Made by a program: the position numbers and the translations under genes. Source: Streptomyces sp. A 4/2 (GTDB lineage Bacteria; Actinomycetota; Actinomycetes; Streptomycetales; Streptomycetaceae). From it: DNA of 64,000 nucleotides. The stretch covers positions 124,001 to 188,000 of the forward strand of contig NZ_CALNVW010000020.1 in NCBI RefSeq assembly GCF_940670765.1, written 5' to 3'. Below, piece after piece: positions 1 to 7,645 of this stretch (position 1 is its first letter; every line of letters starts with the position of its first letter). The notes under the pieces were generated by a model. That model had not been told where the DNA came from. It did no database searches and saw only the letters and a program-made list of their open reading frames with translations.

Positions 1-188
1 GAAGTGGGACGGCTGCCGGACCTCGGTGGCCCGCTACGCGGACCGCCGACCAGCGATCCGCTCCATGCACGTCACGGATATCGAAACCATTCCTTGGTAT
101 GCAGGTTGCGGTCGTCACGATTGCCCGAAAAAACCACATCCCGAATTTCGCGTCTCCCATAGAGATACCGTTGATAATGTCAGGATCA

Positions 189-331
189 TGACACCGGCAA
201 TGACGCAGTACTTCCGCACCCCGGACGACGTACGCCTCGCCTACCTCGACCTGGGCGGCGCAGGCCGCCCCGTCCTCGCACTGCGCTGTCGGCCATGGAG
301 CGAATTCCGGCGCGTAGTCGCCAGCGGCTGA
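189..331 (+). pseudogene. alpha/beta hydrolase N-terminal remnant
   Basis: From the ATG at 189 about 32 codons read like the first strands of an alpha/beta-fold hydrolase (TQYFRTPDDVRLAYLDLGG, then GRPVLAL, where the oxyanion HG motif should follow). The frame then passes into an arginine-rich tail without family features and stops. No nucleophile elbow or catalytic His remains, so this is a 5' fragment of a lost gene. The following 258 bases up to the MarR gene hold no recognisable gene. Confidence 0.5.
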
Positions 332-558
332 TGAAGCTCGCCGCCGCTCGGGGGCCCGGTATCCCAGCACGACTACCCGGTGACACCTCACCGTTCCCCG
401 CGAGAACTCAAGACCAGCACGGGTTCAACCACTCGGCGCCGAGCGCCCCATGAACCACGGCCGACGCCGCCACGGTGGCGTACGCGGCGGTGCACGCGGC
501 GGACAGTCCCGCACCGGGCCGCACCGCTCCCTCCTTGACAGCGCGATGAAGAAATTTA

Positions 559-586
559 CTAAGGCAGGCTGATAAAGTAACCTTAG
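559..586. promoter_or_regulatory. Inverted repeat before marR gene (likely autoregulatory operator)
   Basis: CTAAGG (559-564) and CCTTAG (581-586) are perfect inverted arms 16 bp apart, in an AT-rich patch that ends 3 bases before the GTG start of the MarR gene. Dyads at this place are typical MarR-family binding sites. That the encoded protein binds here is inference. Confidence 0.55.
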
Positions 587-589
587 CAT

Positions 590-1030
590 GTGAACAATGA
601 CCTGGACCCTGATGGAGTCGCCTCAGCCCTGCTGGCGAGTATCAGCGTGCTGGTGCGACAGGTACGCCAAGTACCGACCGAGGGCGGACTCACGATGCCC
701 GAGCGGACCGCCCTGTCGCACCTGAACCGCTCGGGCCCCACCACCTCCTCGGCGCTGGCCCGGGAGGTACAGATCACCGCACAGGCCATGGGGGCAACTC
801 TCAGCACGCTACGGGCCCGTGGCATGGTCGAACGCCGCCCGGATCCGAACGACGGCAGGCGCGTGGTACTGACGGTGACCGACGCCGGTCTGCAGGCACT
901 GAAGGACAAGCGCAACGCGCGGACCGAACTCATCGCGCGGGCCCTGACCGGCGGCACGTTCACCCCGAGGGAGCTTGAGCAACTCGCAGCGGCCGCGCCG
1001 CTGCTGGAGCGGCTGGCCCAGAACATCTGA
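590..1030 (+). CDS. MarR family transcriptional regulator
   Basis: A 146-residue winged-helix repressor of normal MarR length. The recognition region reads TTSSALAREVQITAQAMGATLSTLRARGMVERRPDPNDGRRVVLTVT: the second and third helices, then the wing with the DPNDGRR-type turn that is the MarR signature. The GTG start lies just after a CTAAGG/CCTTAG dyad. The MFS exporter gene begins 26 bases downstream on the same strand, so this is most likely a MarR-exporter operon in which the repressor releases on binding the exported compound. The ligand cannot be inferred. Confidence 0.88.
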   Translation: MNNDLDPDGVASALLASISVLVRQVRQVPTEGGLTMPERTALSHLNRSGPTTSSALAREVQITAQAMGATLSTLRARGMVERRPDPNDGRRVVLTVTDAGLQALKDKRNARTELIARALTGGTFTPRELEQLAAAAPLLERLAQNI

Positions 1031-1056
1031 CGCCGACAGAGCCACGAGGAAGCAAG

Positions 1057-2823
1057 GTGATGACGGATCCTCCCACGGCGCGTGCCTCACGCCGCTCAGC
1101 CGATGACGACCGGTACAAGTGGACGGCGCTGACGAACACCACCGCTGCGGTCTTCATGTCCGCACTGGACGGCTCCATCGTGCTGATCGCCCTGCCGGCG
1201 ATCTTCCGTGGCGTGCACCTGGACCCCCTGGCTCCGGGCAACATCGCCTATCTGCTCTGGATGATCATGGGGTACCGGCTGGTCCAGGCCGTCCTGGTGG
1301 TCACGGTGGGCCGCCTGGGCGACATGTACGGCCGGGTCCGGATCTACAACTCCGGGTTCGCGGTCTTCACCTTCGCGTCGATCCTGCTGTCCTTCGACCC
1401 CTTCGACGGCGGCCACGGCGCGATGTGGCTGATCGCGTGGCGAGTGGTGCAGGCCGTCGGCGGATCGATGCTGACCGCGAACTCGGCTGCGATCCTGACC
1501 GATGCCTTTCCCGATGAGCAGCGCGGCTTCGCCCTGGGAATCAACCAGGTCGCAGGACTGGCCGGGATGTTCATCGGCCTGGTCGCCGGCGGTCTGCTGT
1601 CGGCCTGGGACTGGCGGGCGGTGTTCTGGGTGAGCGTGCCTGTCGGCGTGTTCTTCACGCTGTGGGCGTACCGCACCCTGCGCGAGACCGGTAAGCGGGG
1701 CGGCGGCCGGATCGACTGGTGGGGCAACATCACCTTCGCGGTGGGCCTCAGCGCGGTCCTGATCGCGGTCACCTTCGGCCTGCAGCCCTACGGCGGGCAC
1801 ACCATGGGCTGGACCAACCCACTGGTCGACGGACTGATTGCCGGCGGACTGGTCCTTCTGGCCGCATTCGTCGCCATCGAGAACCGCGTCTCCGCACCGA
1901 TGATCCAACTGAGCCTCTTTCGCCTTCGGGCCTTCACCTTCGGCAACCTCGCAGGCCTGGCCATCTCGATCGGCCGCGGCGGGATGCAGTTCGTGCTGAT
2001 CATCTGGCTGCAGGGCATCTGGCTTCCGTTGCACGGCTACGACTACAGCGCTACACCGCTGTGGGCGGGCATCTTCATGCTGCCACTGACCGCAGGTTTC
2101 CTCGCCGCGGGCCCGGTGTCCGGCTACCTGTCCGACCGGCTCGGCTCCCGCGGCCTGGCCACCGGCGGCGCGCTGCTCTTCGGCGCCAGCTTCCTGGGCC
2201 TGATGCTCCTGCCGATCAACTTCAGTTACTGGATCTTCGCGGTGCTCATCGCGCTCAACGGGATCGCCAGCGGCATGTTCGCCTCCCCCAACTCCTCCTC
2301 GATCATGGGCAGCGTGCCCGCGCAGTTGCGCGGCGTGGCCTCCGGCATGCGCGCCACCTTCCAGAACTCCGGGACCGCCGTCTCCATCGGTGTGTTCTTC
2401 TCCCTCATGATCGCCGGGCTGGCCGGCACCCTCCCGCACACCCTCACCAGCGGACTGCAACAGCAGGGTGTCCCGGCCCACATCGCCACCCAGCTCGGAA
2501 GCCTGCCCCCGGTCTCATCCCTGTTCGCCGCCCAACTCGGCGTCAATCCGGTCCAGCACCTGCTCCAACCCAGCGGCACCCTGACCCACCTGACGGCAGC
2601 GCAGCAACAGACACTGACCGGAAGCGAGTTCTTCCCGACGCTGATCGCCGGCCCCTTCCACTCCGGCCTGGTCATCGTGTTCGCCTTCGGCGCCACCCTC
2701 GCCTTCCTCGCCGCGATCGCCTCCCTCCTACGCGGTACCAGCGCCGCCGCCAAAGCCACAGGAACGCAAGAGACCACCGCCGGCGCCCCCGCGCTCGAAC
2801 CGGACAGGCGCACCAGCCTGTGA
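1057..2823 (+). CDS. MFS drug exporter, DHA2 (EmrB/QacA) family, 14 TM
   Basis: A 588-residue integral membrane protein with the length and hydrophobic periodicity of the 14-helix DHA2 group. Helix 1 contains FMSALDGSIVLIALPAI (motif D1-like), the loop after helix 2 has GRLGDMYGRVR (motif A), and helix 5 has the motif C-like stretch GLAGMFIGLVAGGLL. The start is GTG-ATG at 1057/1060 after GAGGAAG. It probably exports a toxic organic compound by proton antiport under control of the MarR protein encoded just upstream. The C-terminus has a long extracellular-type loop before the last helix, common in Streptomyces members. Confidence 0.9.
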   Translation: MMTDPPTARASRRSADDDRYKWTALTNTTAAVFMSALDGSIVLIALPAIFRGVHLDPLAPGNIAYLLWMIMGYRLVQAVLVVTVGRLGDMYGRVRIYNSGFAVFTFASILLSFDPFDGGHGAMWLIAWRVVQAVGGSMLTANSAAILTDAFPDEQRGFALGINQVAGLAGMFIGLVAGGLLSAWDWRAVFWVSVPVGVFFTLWAYRTLRETGKRGGGRIDWWGNITFAVGLSAVLIAVTFGLQPYGGHTMGWTNPLVDGLIAGGLVLLAAFVAIENRVSAPMIQLSLFRLRAFTFGNLAGLAISIGRGGMQFVLIIWLQGIWLPLHGYDYSATPLWAGIFMLPLTAGFLAAGPVSGYLSDRLGSRGLATGGALLFGASFLGLMLLPINFSYWIFAVLIALNGIASGMFASPNSSSIMGSVPAQLRGVASGMRATFQNSGTAVSIGVFFSLMIAGLAGTLPHTLTSGLQQQGVPAHIATQLGSLPPVSSLFAAQLGVNPVQHLLQPSGTLTHLTAAQQQTLTGSEFFPTLIAGPFHSGLVIVFAFGATLAFLAAIASLLRGTSAAAKATGTQETTAGAPALEPDRRTSL

Positions 2824-2882
2824 GACCACCGCGCCCCTCCGAACCCGGCAACCAGCCCACCTGCACAGGAGAAACAACCACC

Positions 2883-3008
2883 ATGGCATTGACAACGATC
2901 GACCCCGACGCCGACTCCCACCGCCACAGCATCGAGCGCGTCTTCCCCAAGCTCGGCGAAACAGCCACCACCGCCGAGGTCATCGACCGGGTCGGGGCAA
3001 CACGATGA
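2883..3008 (+). CDS. 41-aa conserved-looking small protein, coupled to PEBP gene
   Basis: A short gene with its own ribosome site (AGGAGAAA about 8 bases before ATG 2883). Its TGA overlaps the ATG of the next gene (ATGA at 3005-3008), a classic translational-coupling arrangement. The product contains HRHSIERVFPKLGETATTAE, is charged and has no signal or membrane segment. I do not recognise the family. It may be a true small protein or a leader ORF that sets translation of the PEBP protein. Confidence 0.5.
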   Translation: MALTTIDPDADSHRHSIERVFPKLGETATTAEVIDRVGATR

Positions 3009-3577
3009 CCCTGCTCGGCCGACTCCTGAAGAACCGCAGAGCAGGCGAGACCCACGTGGCGTGGAATCTGCCCAACCTGCAAGGCCCCGAGCTGCTGGCC
3101 CTCACCAGCCAGCACTTCGGCGACGGCGACACCATGCCACTGGAGCACTGCGCGAAGAACATCGGTGGCGACGACCTGTCCCCTCACCTGGCCTGGACCC
3201 CGCCGCCACCCGGCACCGCCCAACTCCTCCTGGTCGTCGAAGACATCGATGTGCCCCTGGCCAAGCCCGCCGTGCACTGTGCCGCACTGATCGACCCGGA
3301 AGTCGGTCACCTGGAACCCGGCGCCCTGGCCGGGCGGCGGCCCGCTGCCGGGGTGCGGATACTCCGTTCCACCATCGGACGGGGATACCACGGCCCTGCG
3401 CCCATCAAGGGCCACGGACCTCACCGGTACACCTTCCAGTTGTTCGCTCTCGCAACTCCGGTGGGCACCGACCCGAACGCAACGCCCCCGGACCGGGCAC
3501 GGCCCCGCGCCCTCCTGCCCGCCATCACGGCACCCGTTCTCGGCCGCGCCCGACTGACCGGCGTCTTCGAACGCTGA
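3005..3577 (+). CDS. YbhB/YbcL-type PEBP family protein
   Basis: 190 residues of the phosphatidylethanolamine-binding / Raf-kinase-inhibitor-like fold. Family landmarks are CAKNIGGDDLSPHLAWTPPPPGTAQLLLVVEDIDVP (ligand-pocket Asp/Pro/His region) and GHGPHRYTFQLFAL near the C-terminal half. Biochemical roles of the bacterial members are poorly known; small-anion or lipid head-group binding is proposed. The start overlaps the stop of the 41-aa ORF, and the MFS gene is about 60 bases further upstream, so all four genes from the MarR gene onward are probably co-transcribed. Confidence 0.85.
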   Translation: MTLLGRLLKNRRAGETHVAWNLPNLQGPELLALTSQHFGDGDTMPLEHCAKNIGGDDLSPHLAWTPPPPGTAQLLLVVEDIDVPLAKPAVHCAALIDPEVGHLEPGALAGRRPAAGVRILRSTIGRGYHGPAPIKGHGPHRYTFQLFALATPVGTDPNATPPDRARPRALLPAITAPVLGRARLTGVFER

Positions 3578-3677
3578 CCCGAGGCGCAGGCCCGGGGCAC
3601 AGATAGCGTGCCGCAGCTGCCGCCGCACGCTCTGCCGAGGCCCGCGGTGAGGGAGTCCAGACCTTCTCCCTCTCTGG

Positions 3678-3836
3678 ATGAGCGTGGAAGCGTTCCAGAA
3701 CGCCCGCACCCCGAAGGAGCTCCACTGGATCGACGGCGCCGGCCACGTCGACCTCTACGACAAGGAGCAGCACGTGGGGCCCGCGGTCGAGAAGCTGACC
3801 GACTTCTTCCGGGCCCAGCTGGCCGACGCAGAGTAG
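3678..3836 (+). pseudogene. alpha/beta hydrolase C-terminal remnant
   Basis: A 52-codon stretch reads exactly like the end of a YcjY/dienelactone-type alpha/beta hydrolase: ARTPKELHWIDGAGHVDLYD, where the GAGH histidine is the usual catalytic His, then a helix KLTDFFRAQL. The nucleophile and acid parts are absent and there is no plausible ribosome site, so this is a 3' fragment. The remnant at 189-331 is the start of a hydrolase, but its subfamily looks different. From 3837 to 4110 I see no gene. Confidence 0.6.
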
Positions 3837-4110
3837 ACGCCATCGCGGCCCGCCGCTCGGCCCCCCTCTTCGCCTTCCACTTGGCGAATGGCACCATCGA
3901 CGTCGGTTCGCCCGCCGGTGTCGACCACCGTCCGACTCTCTTGCCGTCCGGTTCGCCCTTGGTCGGGCAGGCCGGGCCACATCGCTATGACCCGGCCACA
4001 TCAACCGTCGAGAGTTCCTGCACCCCCACCGACGAACGTCCGCGGAAAGACGTCGACCAGGCTGCTGCCTGAGCTTCCATAGCCACGAGCCGGTTTCAGG
4101 GCCGACCGGA

Positions 4111-4848
4111 TCAGCAGGAAATGTTGCCGCCGCCCACGTCGGTACCGAGAACGCCGACGAAATTCGTGTACAGGTTGATCCGGTCCTGGCGCTCGTCCGG
4201 GTTCTGGCCGTTGCACTCCAGGGCACCGTTGATGCTACGGATGGTCTCCCCGAAGCCCTTGCCGTTGACCATCGCGTCGTGCGGGGTCATCGTCCCGGCG
4301 CCGCTCTGGGTGTCCCAGAACCACAGGCCGGTCTTCCACGAGACGGCGGAGTCCCGCTCGACCTGGTACGGGTCGTTCAGCAGGTCGATGTGCAGGGCGT
4401 CACCAGCCGCCTTGTAATTGAAGTTCCAGCTGAGCTGCAGCGGCCCACGCCCGTAGTAGGCACTCTGCCCGGCCGGACAGCCGTACGGCTGTGAGGCGTC
4501 GCAGTAGTGGCTGTAGTTGGCCGTGTTCTGCTCGACGACGTACTTCAGGCCGCCGGTCTCATGGCTCACGTTGGCCAGGAAGGCCGCCGCCTCCCGCTTC
4601 TGCGTCGCATCGTCGCCGGTAGTGGCGAAGCCCGGGTAGGCGCTCAGCGCGTTGACCAGACCGTCGTAGGTGTAGAAGGGATTCCGGTTCGGAAACATCT
4701 GATTGAACTGCGCCTCGCTGACCACGAACGACCCGGCGGCTGAGGCGGGCACTGCCGGAACGGCGGCGGCCAACCCGCTCGCGACTGCTGCGGCGCTCAG
4801 CACGGCCAGAACACGGGACCGGGTTCGGGGCATGACGGATACGGACAT
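4111..4848 (-). CDS. Secreted GH19 chitinase (catalytic domain only)
   Basis: 245 residues. A signal peptide (RTRSRVLAVLSAAAVASG then AVPASAAG) leads directly into a GH19 catalytic domain without a chitin-binding module. The catalytic pair is visible: Glu97 in SHETGG and Glu106 in VVEQNTANY, followed by YYGRGPLQLSWNFNY, the GH19 signature. The enzyme hydrolyses beta-1,4-GlcNAc links outside the cell with inversion. The start at 4848 has GAAGGAG 7 bases upstream; a later Met at 4833 is possible. Streptomyces GH19 enzymes often carry a CBM; this one belongs to the compact type. Likely part of the chitin response with the LPMO at 38.2 kb. Confidence 0.92.
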   Translation of the reverse strand: MSVSVMPRTRSRVLAVLSAAAVASGLAAAVPAVPASAAGSFVVSEAQFNQMFPNRNPFYTYDGLVNALSAYPGFATTGDDATQKREAAAFLANVSHETGGLKYVVEQNTANYSHYCDASQPYGCPAGQSAYYGRGPLQLSWNFNYKAAGDALHIDLLNDPYQVERDSAVSWKTGLWFWDTQSGAGTMTPHDAMVNGKGFGETIRSINGALECNGQNPDERQDRINLYTNFVGVLGTDVGGGNISC

Positions 4849-5260
4849 CTGTACTCCTTCGATGGTACGTACCGAGCCGCTTGAGTCTCCTGACCAGCGG
4901 ACTCGGCTATCCAGAGATTCGAGGACGAAGTAACGGCCGCAGCGTTCCCCGGGTTCGGCTCCAACAAGCGGAAAGCGACGGGAGATCACCCGTTGGAAGA
5001 ATCTTCCGATCTGTGAGTTGACGATCCGGCGGTCTTCGTCCCACGGCCCGGACGCCGAGCCCGGCCCAACTGATCGCGGCTGCGGTGACGTCGGCCGCGG
5101 AGACGCCCAATGCCCCGGACCACACGTGTGCCGAACCGTCGATTGTCCCTGCGGTATGACGGTTGTCACCGTCCGGTCACAGCCGACAGTTGATCGAAAC
5201 CCCTACCTGTTGTCCGGTATCTCCCACGGTGTCAACCGACCTTCGTCACAGGGGAAGTTC
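4849..5260. other. Divergent intergenic region between two secreted-protein genes
   Basis: 412 bases holding the promoters of the GH19 chitinase (minus) and the small secreted protein (plus). I see no exact DasR site. A 6-bp dyad GACGGT/ACCGTC lies at 5158-5173, and a purine-rich ribosome site AGGGGAAG sits just before 5261. No gene is supported here. Confidence 0.4.
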
Positions 5261-5734
5261 ATGAACCACCGTTACGTTTCCACCGCGGTCGTCCTCGGCT
5301 CCGCCGCCGCACTCCTCGCCACCATGTGCGGGTCCTCCAGCGCCAGCCCGCGCCCGGCAACGAGCGCTCCAGCCGTAACCTCCGGAAAGGCGGGCGGCAG
5401 CTGGCAGCCGTGCCACCTGCCCGCGGGGTACAAGCACTTCTTCAAGCTGGACTCCGCCAAGAACGTCAAGGGCAACACCGTCGTCCGCGTCACCCCGGAG
5501 ACCTGCCGGGTGAACACGAAGAACGACGAGGACGTCATCTACACCCCGAGCGGAGCGGCCCAGTCACTCGTCTTCGCCTCAGGCGCCTCCGTCAAGGTCC
5601 TCAGCGACACCACAACCCGGAAGGTCACACCGAAGTGGTTGGTGAACCACAAGCTTGCCAACACCCCGTACTTCTACTACCGCGTCAACGGCCAGAGCCA
5701 GATCAGCGCCATGGAGGAGATCTACCACCCGTAG
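5261..5734 (+). CDS. Small secreted protein of unknown function
   Basis: 157 residues. The ATG at 5261 follows AGGGGAAG and starts a clear Sec signal (MNHRYVSTAVVLGSAAALLA, cysteine, then SSSASPRP). The cysteine after ATM has a poor lipobox, so secretion rather than lipidation is likelier. The mature part has two cysteines (QPCHLPAGY and PETCRVN) that could pair, and a beta-rich sequence. I do not recognise a family. It is divergent from the chitinase and may be exported at the same time. Confidence 0.72.
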   Translation: MNHRYVSTAVVLGSAAALLATMCGSSSASPRPATSAPAVTSGKAGGSWQPCHLPAGYKHFFKLDSAKNVKGNTVVRVTPETCRVNTKNDEDVIYTPSGAAQSLVFASGASVKVLSDTTTRKVTPKWLVNHKLANTPYFYYRVNGQSQISAMEEIYHP

Positions 5735-5874
5735 CGGTTGCGCCGTGCCGGTGCCGAAGGCTCCATCTCCCGAGCAGTCCAAGGCTACGGCCTGCGCAGA
5801 TCCCGCTGTCGTGGTCTGCTGCGGCTTGCCGGGACCAGCTCACCGGCTCCTAGCCGCACCGGTCCCCCGGTAGT

Positions 5875-5907
5875 GCTTCGCCCCGCCGCACATCAGCGGG
5901 GCGAAGC
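5875..5907. terminator. Perfect 12-bp stem-loop
   Basis: GCTTCGCCCCGC (5875-5886) and GCGGGGCGAAGC (5896-5907) are perfect complements around a 9-base loop. It lies 140 bases after the secreted-protein gene and before a gene remnant. No U-run follows, as is common for Streptomyces terminators. Confidence 0.7.
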
Positions 5908-5936
5908 GATCTGCCCGGATCAACCAGCAGGCATCC

Positions 5937-6233
5937 CCCGCCGGATTCCACGGCCCCGTGGGCGCCGACGGGCCCGACAGCCTGCGCCGCCTCCTCTCCG
6001 GGTTCACCGCCCAGGTCCACCTCGGCAACGCCGAGACCGACCTGACACCCGAGGCCCTCGGCGCGCTCGACCGGGCCCTGGACGCCTCGGGTGTCCGCTA
6101 CACCTCCGAGATCTACCCCGGCACCGTCCACGGCTTCACGAAGTCCGACACCGACGCGTTCAACCCCTCGGCACTGCAGCTCCACTGGGACCGCCTGCTG
6201 CCCCTCCTCGACCGCACCCTGCCCAGCAGTTGA
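5937..6233 (+). pseudogene. Dienelactone hydrolase family C-terminal fragment
   Basis: In-frame from about 5937 the sequence reads AGFHGPVGADGPDSLRRLL, then IYPGTVHGFT and a C-terminal helix LHWDRLLPLLDRTL. This is the last third of a dienelactone hydrolase: VHGF holds the catalytic His. The N-terminal domain with the Cys nucleophile is missing, and the 12-bp stem-loop lies immediately upstream, so the gene is truncated. A GTG at 5958 could start a 91-residue product but it would lack an active site. Confidence 0.65.
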
Positions 6234-6310
6234 GGCTCCGGGCCCGATCGAGGTAGTCGTAGCGCGCTCCACTGATGCTCTGATGGGCTGATGCGGGCGG
6301 GCACGCTGGT

Positions 6311-7426
6311 TCAGGCTACGAGCAGGCGGAGGCCGAGCTCTGCCGCGTCGAGGGCGACGAGGTCGCGGTTGCGCTCGGCCCACCGGCCTGAGGAGAGGTC
6401 GTCGCGCAGCCTGTTCACTGCCCGTTGCTCGGCCTCCGGCCCGACTCTGGTCCATACCGATACCGCGCGGCGTACATGTTCGTCCAGGTATGCCTCGGGC
6501 CGGCGCCAGTGTGCCTCGAAGAAGCCGTCCGCGCAGTCCCACGGGATCAGCACCGGCTCCGCCCTGCCCCCGATCGCGTGGGTCAGGTCGGCCAGCGAAG
6601 GCCAGTCGACGAGAAGGTCAGCGAATTCAGGCAGGTAGTCGCGCGTGAGCCAGAACCGCTGAAGCCACCCGGTGCTACTGGCGTCGTATGTGAACACCAC
6701 CACGCGGCGGGCCACGCGCCGCATCTCGCGCAGGCCCGCGATCGGGTCCTGCCAGTGATGCACCGTACTGAAGGCCATCGCGGCGTCGAAGGACCGGTCC
6801 TCGAACGGGAGACTCTCCGCAGCGGCGGCCACGCACGGCGCCGCGCCCGCAGGACGCTGTGCCCGCATGACCGCCGACGGCTCCACCGCGGTGACATCGC
6901 GGTCGGTGGGCTCGTAGGAGCCGGTTCCGGCTCCGACGTTCAACACCGTCCGTGCGTCCCCGAGCGCGTCCCAGACCCTTGCGGCGATCCGCGGCTCGGT
7001 ACGCCGCGTCGCCGGGTAAGCGGACCCGATGGTGTCGTACAACTGCGTGCCCAGCACTTTCAATTGTTCCTCCGGCGTCGTCCTGATTCCCATGGCCCGT
7101 GTCTCCAGTTCTGTGTCGATGGCCGTCACCATGGCAGCAGCACGGTCGCGCTGTTCCAGCAGCAGACCGCGCAGTCGGCGCAGGTGCGCGACCGTATCGG
7201 TGGCCGGGTCGTCGACCAGATCCGCGATCTCGCGCAATCCGAAGCCCAGCCGGCGGTAGGTGAGCACCTCCCGCAGCCGCTCCACGTCGACCGCCGAGTA
7301 GGCCCGGTACCCGGCCGAGGTCCGCGCGGACGGCCGCATGAGGCCGATCTCGTCATAGTGATGCAGCGTGCGGACGCTCACTCCGGCCAGTTCGGCCACG
7401 CGCCCCACGGTCAGGTGTTCCTCCAC
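6311..7426 (-). CDS. MerR regulator fused to SAM-dependent methyltransferase
   Basis: 371 residues from GTG 7426. Residues 1-70 are a MerR DNA-binding domain (LTVGRVAELAGVSVRTLHHYDEIGL), followed by a coiled-coil dimerisation helix with QRDRAAAMVTAIDTELETR. A short linker MGIRTTPEEQLKVLG is the hallmark that precedes the thiopeptide-sensing domain in TipA-type MerR proteins. Here that effector domain is replaced from about residue 130 by a class I methyltransferase (motif I VLNVGAGTG, then FDAAMAFSTVHHW). The gene may therefore be a regulator whose effector domain is a methyltransferase, or an autoregulated enzyme. It has a MerR-like 19-bp-spaced promoter and lies downstream of the P450/JmjC genes on the same strand. 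Confidence 0.82.
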   Translation of the reverse strand: MEEHLTVGRVAELAGVSVRTLHHYDEIGLMRPSARTSAGYRAYSAVDVERLREVLTYRRLGFGLREIADLVDDPATDTVAHLRRLRGLLLEQRDRAAAMVTAIDTELETRAMGIRTTPEEQLKVLGTQLYDTIGSAYPATRRTEPRIAARVWDALGDARTVLNVGAGTGSYEPTDRDVTAVEPSAVMRAQRPAGAAPCVAAAAESLPFEDRSFDAAMAFSTVHHWQDPIAGLREMRRVARRVVVFTYDASSTGWLQRFWLTRDYLPEFADLLVDWPSLADLTHAIGGRAEPVLIPWDCADGFFEAHWRRPEAYLDEHVRRAVSVWTRVGPEAEQRAVNRLRDDLSSGRWAERNRDLVALDAAELGLRLLVA

Positions 7427-7433
7427 ACGACCG

Positions 7434-7464
7434 ACAATGCGGTATGACGCGGCGTGAGGGTCAA
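7434..7464 (-). promoter_or_regulatory. MerR-type promoter (19-bp spacer), probably leaderless
   Basis: Read on the minus strand, TTGACC (7464-7459) and CATTGT (7439-7434) are separated by 19 bp, the long spacer that MerR activators need. The expected transcription start about 7 bases on coincides with the GTG at 7426, and no ribosome site precedes that GTG, so a leaderless message is likely. Autoregulation is inferred. Confidence 0.5.
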
Positions 7465-7645
7465 GCGCCTCGCTCCTGGGCTCGCCCAGCGCGGGGGCGG
7501 AAGTCGCGAACCGCTGCTGGGGCAGCAGGTCGCACCGGCGAAGCCGACCTGGAGGCTTGAGACACCACCGAGCCGGCCTCCCACTCGGCCTGGCCATTGC
7601 GCCCGGGGGCACGCTCCGGCTGCCGGGGAGCCTGTCGGCTGTGCG

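Noticed and set aside
410..535. Hydrophobic 40-codon minus-strand frame ending PCWS
   Set aside because: No start signal and no recognisable fold; may be debris of a lost gene but is too short to support.
1096..2481. 461-codon open frame antisense to the MFS gene
   Set aside because: Gln/Glu/Gly-rich low-information text produced by the high-GC third positions of the real gene; no family resemblance.
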